DNA of 64,000 bases from Branchiostoma lanceolatum (lineage: Eukaryota > Chordata > Leptocardii > Amphioxiformes > Branchiostomatidae). The position numbers and the translations under genes are program-made. The notes under the pieces were generated by a model. The model saw only the letters and a list, made by a program, of their open reading frames with translations, did not search any database and was not told the DNA's origin. Below are positions 19,101 through 31,100 of this stretch, one piece after another; within the stretch, counting starts at the first letter, position 1, and the number at the start of each line of letters is the position of its first letter. Location of the stretch: the NCBI RefSeq assembly GCF_035083965.1, contig NC_089730.1:19228742-19292741 (forward strand), read 5' to 3'.

Positions 19101-22100
19101 TTCACAGACACACAGTCTATACAACAGTTCACAAACACACAGTCTATACAACAGTTCACAAACACACAGTCTATACAACAGTTCACAAACACACAGTCTT
19201 TACAACAGTTCACAAACACACAGTCTTTACAACAGTTCACAAACACACAGTCTAACTGCTGCAGTAAACCCACCTCTGTGCTTTTAGGGATCTCCTCCTG
19301 GGTTCTGTGGACCAGGGAGCCGTTCACAAACACACAGTCCACTGCTGAGTCCTCGGGCAGACACAGAACCTTGTACTTGTACTCTGCCTTCTCTATGATT
19401 TGCTGTGGTAAGATAGAAATCCACATGGTCAGATACACTGTTTATACCGGTACACCCATCTCGTTGAATGATACCAGTAGCCGTACGTGCCCGGAAAAGG
19501 TGTAATGTGTATTATCTTTTGAGGACTGAAGGAGATCATATGTACATTGTATCTAATAAGGCAAAATCGTGTAAAGATTTCTTTTAGCACACTTAAAAGT
19601 ACATACATCAATCTTATAATGTGTTACAGGGATAGGCAGCAGGATGAGGGTTAAGAGAAGATCTAGGGTGCTTTGTAACAACCCTGATTTTGAAGGCAAG
19701 AACATGTAGCAGTGGACAACCTCAAGTCAACAGTACATCTTCAGAAAAGACGCTGTAGCTGCATAGTTCCTGTTTAGAACTTTATTCGAGCCCACATCCA
19801 GACTAGTTTTGCCTTGTGTGTGGCTTAATCTCAATGGTTAGAGTTCAAACACTGATTTTGAAGAGAGAAATCCTTACTTCGATGACCTTCTGCGTGTCCT
19901 CCCCCTCCCCGGCAGCGATGATGTCAGGCCCCGCCATGGACAGGTAACTCTGCAGGGGGCGGTCCCCCTGGATGTACAGGGACGTCACCTGGGCAACAAA
20001 CAACCAATCAGGAGGCACTCAAGGTAAACTGATATCTAGTGGCCATGTCAGGCCCTACCATATATGGACAGGTAACTCTGCAGGGGGCGGTCTCCCTGGA
20101 TGTACAGGGACGTCACCTGGGAAACAAACAACCAATCAGGAGGCATTCAGGGTAACCTGATATCTAGTGGCCATGTCAGGTCCTGCCATATATGGACAGG
20201 TAACTCAGCAGGGGGCGGTCCCCCTGGATGTACAGGGACGTCACCTAGGGAACAAACATTCAACCAATCAGGAAACACTCAGGGTAAACTGATATCATGG
20301 CTATGTCAGGCCCTACCATATATGGACAGGTAACTCTGCAGGGGGCGGACCCCTGGATGTACAGGGACGTCACCTAGGCAACAAACAACCAATCAGGAGG
20401 CATTCAGGGTAACCTGATATCTAGGGGCCATGTCAGGCCCTACCATATATGGACAGGTAACTCTGCAGGGGGCGGTCTCCCTGGATGTACAGGGACGTCA
20501 CCTGGGCAACAAACAACCAATCAGGAGGCACTCAAGGTAAACTGATATCTAGTGGCCATGTCAGGCCCTACCATATATGGACAGGTAACTCTGCAGGGGG
20601 CGGTCTCCCTGGATGTACAGGGACGTCACCTGGGAAACAAACAACCAATCAGGAGGCATTCAGGGTAACCTGATATCTAGGGGCCATGTCAGGCCCTACC
20701 ATATATGGACAGGTAACTCTGTAGGGGGCGGTCCCCCTGGATGTACAGGGACGTCACCTAGCAAACAACCAATCAGGAAACACTCAGGGTAAACTGATAT
20801 CATGGCCATGTCAGGCCCTACTATATACATTGTATGGACAGGTTCGTCAATTTCAATTCAATTTCAATTTATTTATTTTACCAGGGGACATCTCAGATCT
20901 ACTGATCTGCTTTTCAGATGACCCTGGGCACAAACATTAAAAATACAATCAGATACAAATATACAGATAACGTTACATGTACAGACATATATCACAGTAT
21001 TTCAACTTATCCCAGTCAGTTCTTAGCTACAGTCCCGCTACAGTCTGTTTCTAAATGCTGACGTAGTTGCAATCTGCCGTTGGTCCGCAGTGAGTTTGTT
21101 CCACAGTAGTGGCCCTTGATACTGCAGGCTCCCCTTGAAGGTTTCCACGTTTGCCTTAGGGGTGTCTAGCATGTGAGGGTCGTAGCTATAGAGCTGCTTT
21201 GTGGCAGTGCGTGTCCGAGCTCTGAGCACTGGGGGTGATAGCCATTTAAACAGTTTAGTCATGTAGGCTGGTGCATTGTGACGAACTGCCTTCTGTACAG
21301 CTACCAGCGTCAAAGAAGGTTAGACATCCAGGTAATAAGATACGCCAAATAACAGTTACTCAAGCAACTGGTTATGACTTTGGAAACAGTCAGACTTTTC
21401 AAGCAGCATCCACTACTTTTTGTCAGTGGCACTGAGCAAGATCTGTCGAACAGCAGGTTTTAACCACAAACTTATAATATCCAAATAAAGTGAAGACAAT
21501 TTTGATAGTCCAATAGGAAACCAAAATCTGACAAAGTCAAGACAATGCTGACGTAAAAGTGACAATAAAAAGGGTTCTTTTCCCACCTGGAAGTCTGGGA
21601 AGACCCGTGCGAGTAGCCTGGCGCCGGCGTCGTTCTTCGGAGCAGGTTTCTCCTTCTTCCTGGGCGTCCTGCGGGTCGGGCTCTGTGGGGCGTTGTTGTT
21701 GCTTTCCGTCACACGCACGAAAAACTCCCTGCCTTTTATCAAATAGGAGAAAGGAGGGGGTCATGAGAAGCCTACTAACTACGTAAATACATCGTACATG
21801 TGTAAGAATTACGTAGCATCAGCCATGAATGTGCAGTACGATTTGGCACACATCATCATCATTTGGTACACACAAAAAATGGTTATATCTAATAAGACTA
21901 AAAAGCTTGTTTTCATGAATCTCTTAATTTTGTTGGTAACTTTTTAAAAATATGTTAGGAGAGTATGTCATAAAAGCAGAAAAGCTAGTTATCTTTCAAA
22001 ATTCTTCTTTTATCAACTTTTCACAATCTGGGGGGCATTGTTGTTGATATCCGTCACACGCACAGAAAACTCCCTGCCTGTTTTTCAAAAGGGAAAAGGA

Positions 22101-25100
22101 GGATGTTAATTGCATGCTTACATTATGAATAGCTTGTACTGTACAATTAGGTGTAATGGTCCCCCTGTTGCCTAACCCAGTAGCCAAACGACCTGTTGCT
22201 AAAGTGTTACCACATGCATACATGTACAGCAGAAACCTTAAATTTTAAGAAACATTTTGTCCAGTGCTTGAATAACTATTCTTGGTGTATCTTATTACCT
22301 GGACGTCCGATCTTCATCAAAAAAAGTTCAATTGTTGAAATGTTTGTTGAGGTAATTTTGATAAGATTTGCTGAGGGCCTGCATGCCCCTTTTACGTAGA
22401 GCGTAATCGACCGTTTTAATTTTACGTAGAGCGTTGCCGACCACTCCATAATTTAGCGTAGAGCGTAGGGGGGGCTTTCTGAATTTAGCGTAGAGCGTAG
22501 GGAGGCTTTCTGAATTTAGCGTATTACGTAGCCGGCCCTCCGAATTTAGCGTACAGCGTTGTCGGGCTTGAATTCAACAGTCTTCTCCTTCACTACAATC
22601 TGTTCCCCAGCGCCACCTTGTGACTTACCAGTGAACAGCACGTCCCTGCCGTCCAGGGTAGCCTCAAGGTCCCTCAGCTCGGCCACGTTCCCCACTCCCA
22701 GCTGTTTTTCTAGCACCTCCTTCACTGCTGGCAGCTGGGTAGACAAACAAATGAACAAACAAACAAACAAACTGTTAGGGATAATGTAGAATGTATGTCC
22801 CTCAGTCCAGCAATGCTCACTACCTTAAGATCGGAGTAAAAAGGTGACTTGAAAATGGTAAAAAAAAAAAAAACAGTCTTCCTCAATAGAGGTTGATGGT
22901 TCTTCATACTGTGGTTTTGCTACGGCTCACGTTTTTGGCCAAGCACACCCGGTCACCCTACTCTTCTTGATAAGTGTGTTGGGTTCTTTTACGTGCAGAG
23001 GTTTGACGCTTGAGGCTAATGCCTGAAGCTCCAATATAACGCTACGGCCGCGTGGCGCGTTGGATACACCCGATCCCTCGATCTCGGAAGTTAAGCAACG
23101 CGCGGTCCGGACAGTGCTTGGATGGGCGACCAACCAAGGACGTCCGGATTGCTGTAGCCTCACGAAGCTTTCCACGAAATCGTCTTCCGGGAGGGACGTA
23201 AAAAGGGGGTCCCGTGCTCGAGGAGGTGCCTTGAACACGTTAAACAGCCTCATTACCCTACACATTGGGTACCTGCCTGTGGCACTGGCTGCAAATACAC
23301 CTGATATTATTATTATTATTATACCAAAAAAAAAGAAAAAAGAAAAACAACCATGTTTTAGACATCTCAAGTTTGCTCCTTCACAATTTACTGTAAAAAT
23401 GGGTTCCTTGTTTCTCTCATCAATGTCTAATTTCCTTTCTGGTTAAGAATTTTAGTTTCACTGACATTCCTGTCTACAGCTTTTGTATTTTTTCAATTAC
23501 CAAGTTAGTGTTTGTTTCCTTCATTTGTTTTGTCTCAGTTTTTTTCATACCTTTCTCCTTGTTTTCACTTTTACTAATTGCTTAGTATACATATTCTTAC
23601 AATTTCATTTTACGTTTCGTTTTAAGTTTGTGCGTAGAGGAGCCTACACTATGTAGGGGGCTCAGGCTGAGGCACTTAGTATGGCTAAGCTTTAAAAACA
23701 TTTTAATTTGTGATTCTACTTCAAAAACTGAACTTTAACCTACATTAAGCCAACTTGAACACAGGAGCCACCTAGCAACCGAAGACTTTTGCTATAAACA
23801 CCTCTCATAATCACTCTTCACCTGCCACGGTCCCCAACATGCTAGCTATGGCAAAACAATCACTAAATCAACTTAACCTTCTCCCTGCTGCCTGACTCTG
23901 TAACCAATAGGGAATGGGGTTCCAAATGGCTACTTCAGTGTGCTAAAAAGTTAACTACTTAATACACAATATAACTGACATTCATTGAGAACTTAAATGT
24001 CTAATGAGTATATTAATGGCACCTAATTACAAAGCACAATTTCTGTCTCGGCCTCAGTAACATAATCACTGTGACAGCAGTTTGCTTGCTGGAAGGGTTT
24101 TGGGATTTAGCAGACCATTGATTTTATAACCTTACAAGTTATTCCCTTTGCAAGGGTGAACATTTTACCATCATTTGGTTACAATAATGGCTTGCATGTA
24201 ATTGACAATAATGGCTTGCATTTCAATTTTTTCTGTGGGAATCCAGATAGAATTCATCGATAGATTGTGACTTACATGTATCTTTCAATCAACTAGATTA
24301 ATGGAAGTTTTCATACCTCAGTGAAATTTCCATGAGTTTTTGGAAATTTCCTGTTTTATTCAATATTGTGAATTAATGCTAATAAGCATTTTTCTGCACA
24401 GAGGCTCAAAACAACACCTCCATTTTCACAGAGGTAAATATACCACCAAGTGCAAGTGCATTGTCTCCATGTTTAATATATGAGACATTAATGAACTTTC
24501 CCCACCACTAAGTTATACATTTATGACACTAGTCCCACTTCGTCGTATGCATGCAAGGTTGTTGCTGCTGTAAAAGTCTAACCATATAAATAAGTCAGAG
24601 CGAAGGCTGTAGGCACTCTGTGTAATCACCAACTCCTCTGGCAGCATAGCAACACTCTAATCGACAATTTTACCACACAAGCTTAAAGGCTCCAGCCTGT
24701 TTCTGACGTCTTTTCAGGCCTTTTATAGTTTTTAAGGGGACGGCTTTCTATATTGTCAGGTTTGTCCGCTAGCGAAGCAACCAGCCATGAAAGGCAGCAG
24801 AATCTTAATAAGCGGCTGCATCAAAGGAAAGAAGAAGCTGAAAAGAAAACCTGAAAAATAGAGGGTCTGATAAAAACGTCTGAAAAGATGTCAAGAGCCT
24901 AACCAGTCTGCTTGGAAAGTACAGATTGTTAATAATATATCATATTTATATTATTTATCGTTAAGAAGAAGGTGTTCGGGCTTTCAATATTGTCAGGTTT
25001 TCTTTTTGTCCGCCAGCAAAGAAACCCAGGATAGGCAGCGGCTGAATTTTCAATAAGAGGAAGCTAATTATGGTGGCTGCATCAACATCTACATAGTACT

Positions 25101-28100
25101 CGGCAAGACCCCGCAAGGGGCATAACGCCATTAGGGAAGTGTCAGGGTCACGCCCAGCTGCAACAGGTGGTGGTGGTGAAAAAGGAAAATCCGAAAAATG
25201 AAAGAAGAGGAAGAAATCGAGAAGAAAACCGGAAGTCTGAATGGATATCAAAAGATTGTGAACCAGGCATGGGCTGGCATGGAATACAGCCGCTGTTTTG
25301 ATCAGGAACGTCTGAAAAGACGTCAAGAGCTTAATACAATAATTATCATTCATCACTCTGAGGCATCAATGGAACATCCCCACCACCAAGACATTTATGA
25401 AGCTCCCCCACACCCCATGTTGCTGCTGTAAATGTCTGACTGTATAAATAAGTCAGAACGAAGGCTGTAGGCACTCTGTGTAATCACCAACTCCTCTGGC
25501 AGCATAGCAACACTCTAATCGACAATTTTACCCACTCAAGGAAGGCTTCAGCTTTCTCCTGACGTCTTTTTCAGGCAGTCTTATAGTGTTTAATGAGACA
25601 GATTTCTAAATTGTCAGGTTTTCTTTTTGTCCGCCAGTGAAGCAACCCACAAAAGGCAGCAGAATCTTCAATAAGAGCATCAAATGAAAGAGGAAGAAGT
25701 AGAAAAGAAAACCTGAAAAAATAGAGAGTCTGATAAAAACGTCGGAAAAGACGTCAAGAGCCTAACTTAGACTGCTTGGAAAATACATAATTATTATAGA
25801 CAATTTATCACCCTGAGGCATCAATAAAACCTCCCCACCACTAAGACATTATGAATCTCCCCCACACCCCATGTTGCTGCTGTAAATGTCTGACTGTATA
25901 AATGAGTCAGAACGAAGGCTGTAGGCACTCTGTGTAATCACCAACTCCTCTGGCAGCGCAGCAACACTCTAATCGACAATCTTACCCACTCAAGGAAGGC
26001 TTCAGCTTTCTCCTGACGTCTTTTTCAGGCAGTCTTATAGTGTTTAATGAGACAGATTTCTAAATTGTCAGGTTTTCTTTTTGTCCGCCAGTGAAGCAAC
26101 CCACAAAAGGCAGCAGAATCTTCAATAAGAGCATCAAATGAAAGAGGAAGAAGTAGAAAAGAAAACCTGAAAAAATAGAGAGTCTGATAAAAACGTCGGA
26201 AAAGACGTCAAGAGCCTAACTTAGACTGCTTGGAAAATACATAATTATTATAGACAATTTATCACCCTGAGGCATCAATAAAACCTCCCCACCACTAAGA
26301 CATTATGAATCTCCCCCACACCCCATGTTGCTGCTGTAAATGTCTGACTGTATAAATGAGTCAGAACGAAGGCTGTAGGCACTCTGTGTAATCACCAACT
26401 CCTCTGGCAGCGCAGCAACACTCTAATCGACAATCTTACCCACTCAAGGAAGGCTTCAGCTTTCTCCTGACGTCTTTTTCAGGCAGTCTTATAGTGTTTA
26501 ATGAGACAGATTTCTAAATTGTCAGGTTTTCTTTTTGTCCGCCAGTGAAGCAACCCACAAAAGGCAGCAGAATCTTCAATAAGAGCATCAAATGAAAGAG
26601 GAAGAAGTAGAAAAGAAAACCTGAAAAAATAGAGAGTCTGATAAAAACGTCGGAAAAGACGTCAAGAGCCTAACTTAGACTGCTTGGAAAATACATAATT
26701 ATTATAGACAATTTATCACCCTGAGGCATCAATAAAACCTCCCCACCACTAAGACATTATGAATCTCCCCCACACCCCATGTTGCTGCTGTAAATGTCTG
26801 ACTGTATAAATGAGTCAGAACGAAGGCTGTAGGCACTCTGTGTAATCACCAACTCCTCTGGCAGCGCAGCAACACTCTAATCGACAATCTTACCCACTCA
26901 AGGAAGGCTTCAGCTTTCTCCTGACGTCTTTTTCAGGCAGTCTTATAGTGTTTAATGAGACAGATTTCTAAATTGTCAGGTTTTCTTTTTGTCCGCCAGT
27001 GAAGCAACCCACAAAAGGCAGCAGAATCTTCAATAAGAGCATCAAATGAAAGAGGAAGAAGTAGAAAAGAAAACCTGAAAAAATAGAGAGTCTGATAAAA
27101 ACGTCGGAAAAGACGTCAAGAGCCTAACTTAGACTGCTTGGAAAATACATAATTATTATAGACAATTTATCACCCTGAGGCATCAATAAAACCTCCCCAC
27201 CACTAAGACATTATGAATCTCCCCCACACCCGATGTTGCTGCTGTAAATGTCTGACTGTATTCAGAGCGAAGGCTGTAGGTAATCACCAACTCCTCTGGC
27301 AGCGCCGCGCAACACTCTAATCGACAATTTTACCACTCAAGGAAGGTAATTTCGGGCTATTCTGAGAGCCCTTGTTAAAAGCCAATGTTGATACAGCGGA
27401 GTGAAGCAGGCAGCACGGCCTGATGATTATGTCCATCGATAATGACGGCTGTTTGAGCACAAATCCATCCCTGCGCAATTACTGTAGATTGGAGATTAGG
27501 GAGACCTTGGCATTGTGAGCAGTATTAAAAAGCGTTCTCAAATGTATCTTCCCTGGACAGCTGTGGCAACTGTCAGGAATTTCAATTGGTTTTTAGGTTT
27601 TCTGATTCTTGCAGGAAATTAAATGGAGGTGGTGAAAAAGAAAATAATGCACCATGATACAGACTCAAATGCTCACAACATCATGCAGGGCTCAAATTCA
27701 GTAGTCCTTAATTTTCTATTGGATCTTTTGTCTGCAATATTTGATTCATAATACCTATATACTGTAATAGGCGGTCTTCTTGCTAGATTGCAAGTTAATC
27801 TTTGTCTATTTCAAAAATGTTTCTGCAAATTCCAGCTATCTAACATTGATGCCTAATAATGATTCAACTTTAGTGCCAATTAGGATACCTTTGCAACGAG
27901 AAGATTAACATCACAGTAATTATAACATAATTCCACCAGGGTACATTATATTCTGCCACCATGAAAGTATACATCCAAACAGATCTCCAACCCAATGTCC
28001 CCCAGTATAATCTGTATAATCTAAACCGTGCATACCTGGGGTGCTGCACTAGAGATCACTCAAACCCACTGTTTTTCAAAGTGACACATTTATGTAACCC

Positions 28101-31100
28101 TATGGATTAATGTTAATGCAAAGTTGATTTTTTTGTTCACCTCTTTCCTGCGGTCGGGATTGGTCGGGCGCGTGATGAACGCTATCCCATCAACCACCAC
28201 GGCGGTGTCCGCCACGCAGGCGCACCCCGGACACTCCTCGTCCGCGGGGATGGTGATGACTCGCAATCCCAGGGTCCTCAGGGTGTCCACGTACGTGGTC
28301 CACTCATCGCGGGCCTGGAAAAATAAAAAACTGTAATGAGGCCAAACAATATTTCAAAAAAACCTTCATAGCCTTATCTGCTGTTCCAGCACTTGCAATA
28401 TATCATTCAAGATCTTAATTAAAATGTCATCACACATATCATATCATTACCTGATAAGACTAAATTTGGGTAAGTGTTAACTCTTAAAGTAAGTTTTCAT
28501 AGCCTGGTTAACGTTCCCTTATGCGAAGTCTGCTTGCCCGAGGAGTCTATGTACGTTTTGCATATGCATGATACTTTCGTTTAGAACGCGGGCAAATCAA
28601 CGTACATAAATTGGTTCAAACGTATGTGTGGACAATTTTTCATAATTCAAAAGCAGAAGACTGCAGCAAACTGTGTGTTCAAGTATGAAAACAGAATATA
28701 ACATCAATATTGACTACAGATCTACATGCATCCATGTGGCTGAGTGATTGGTTAGACACCTTCCTGGCTTGTTTCAGGAGAGGTTAGGCTAGGTGCGGGA
28801 TGGTGTCAAGGGTCAACCATAACATCGATGCCAAATTAAGCCAGCTGAAATAAGGCGCTGCTCTGTCTAGCCGGGCTGTTAGCACAAATGATTTGTTCAT
28901 CGATTTCCACACCATAAATTTCAACAGCAAGTGGACCGTATGATTAATGAATACAGACCATAACATCTTGCAAACTGATTGTGATATAACACCTAGCTTC
29001 AGTGCACTGTGTGAACCAGTCAGTGCAGTGTTGCCCTGATGAAGATGACTAGTCTAAGTGTCATCCTGTTTTAGTTAACTTTATTCGTAACTATGTATGT
29101 ACACAAGCCAACATTTCAATGACTGTCTCTGTCATCTTCTACATGTAGCTTGTGTCATCCTGTTTGGTGAAGGCAGAGCCTGAAGCTGAAAGCAGAGCCT
29201 AGAACTGAAACAGGATGACACTCAGGCTAGAAGATGACAGAGACAGTCATCGAAACGTCGGCTCGTGTAAATACATGGTTGTGAATAAAGAACTTTGCTA
29301 CTCAGTCATTCACCAACCTGATGAAATTATTCACACTCAGGTGGTTGTGATATAGTTTGAAATCCTCCCAGTCTGTTTCTGGCTGCAATGGCCAAAGCCA
29401 ATATAATGACTATGAAGAGGCTTAAGCTACCTGAACTAAGACGCTCCTATGTCTGTCAGAGCTGTTAGCTCCAATGACTTGTTCATTGATTTCTACACCA
29501 GTGATATCTATATTGGCAGCACATCCATTACACGTTCATGCAAAGTTAATTTAGACACCTCATCGTCACAGCTTTATTGACTCTACCCAACCCATCACCT
29601 GAACCTTGTAGACCAGGTTAATTTGATTGTCTGGGATTGTCTCTAAGTTTTTTGGTTCACCAAAAGGCTGCAAAGGCCAGAGCCAAATGATTAATACTAC
29701 GACCAGGGTAGGACGGTTTCCTATGTCTGGGCAGTTCATATCAATATTGGCAACGCATCCCCCACAGTCCGTTGCGTGTCTGTGCAAAGTTAATTTGGAC
29801 ACCTAATCTTCACAACATGTCTTCATTGACTCTATATAGCAATTAATTCTCCGAACCATATAGACCAGGTCTTCGATTGTCTTTGATGTTTTGTTCACTA
29901 AGTGATTAGTAATACCAAGTGATACAGTACTAGTACTGAATTCAAGAGGGGTTGTGATATCATTACAGTTTGAAAATTTCCAACGTTTCTGCCTGTGAGA
30001 GCAAAATAATGATTATACTATGAACAGAGCTTGCACCCTGAACTGAGATGCTCCTATGTCTGGCCTTAGATAGCGTGAATGATTTGTTCATTGATTTTTA
30101 CACCAGCGATATCGGTATTGGCAACGCATCCCTCCCAGTCCGTTGCGCGTCCGTGCAAAGTTAGTTTGGATATCTAATCTTCACAACACGTCTTCATTGA
30201 CTCCAAGCAATCAATTACCTGAACCTTGTAGACCAGGTCTTCGATTGTCTTTGATTTCTTGGTTCACTAAGACAGTGATTTAAGAGTGGTTGTGATAACA
30301 TCAGTTTGAAATTTTCCAACGTTTCTGTCTGTGCACTGAGCCTTAAATGATGCAATGAACACTGAGGTTGTAATAACCTGAACTGAGATGCTCCTATGTC
30401 TGGCCTTAGATAGCTTGAATGATTTCTTCATTGATTTTTATACCAGCGATATCGATATTGGCAAGCATCCCTCACAGTCCGTTACACGTCCATGCAAAGT
30501 TAATTTGGACACCCCACCTTCACAACACGTCTTTATCGACTCCAAGCAATTAATTACCTGAACCATGCAGAGCAGGTCTTTGATTGTCTTTGATGTTTTT
30601 GTTCACTAAGTGATTAATACCAAGTGATACAGTACTAGTACTTAATTCAAGAGTGGTTGTGATAAAATCAGTTTTAAATTTTCCAACGTTTCTGCGTGTG
30701 AGAGCAAATAATTATACTAGTACATGTATGACCAGAGCTTGCACCTTGAACTGAGATGCTCCTTTGTCTGGCTTTAGATAGCTTGAATAATTCGTTCGTC
30801 GATTTTTACACCAGCAATATCGATATTGGCAACGCATCCCTCCCAGTCCGTTACACGTCCATGCAAAGTTAATTTGGACACCTAATCTTCACAACACGTC
30901 TTCATTGACTCCAAGCAATTAATTACCGACCGTGTAGATGCCGTTCGATCGTCTGATTGTCTTTCGACTGGGACGAAAGAATCAATCATTATGCCTAGTT
31001 CCTGCAAGCTGCATGTCACTGTTATATAATAACAGTAACCATTATAGGACATAAACTTGTACTGGCTCATTCGAGCCTTAAAGTTAAACCATCGATCGAG

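Noticed and set aside
16945..19273. Possible CRISPR-like array (regular 27-bp repeats)
   Set aside because: There are no unique spacers, the unit derives from an exon, and the genome is animal.
18059..19438. Open frames of 327-398 codons on both strands
   Set aside because: They arise because the 27-bp unit is a multiple of three and lacks stops in several phases. All frames are open at once, which is a repeat effect.
22029..22105. A cadherin exon (VRVTDINNNAP resembles the cadherin DxNDNAP motif)
   Set aside because: The sequence is a duplicate of DDAH-like exon 4, which reads GREFFVRVTESNNNAP. The cadherin likeness is chance and there is no other cadherin sequence nearby.
23041..23162. 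A functional 5S rRNA gene
   Set aside because: Many changes from the 5S consensus, and it continues into a SINE body with an (ATT)n tail instead of a T-run terminator.
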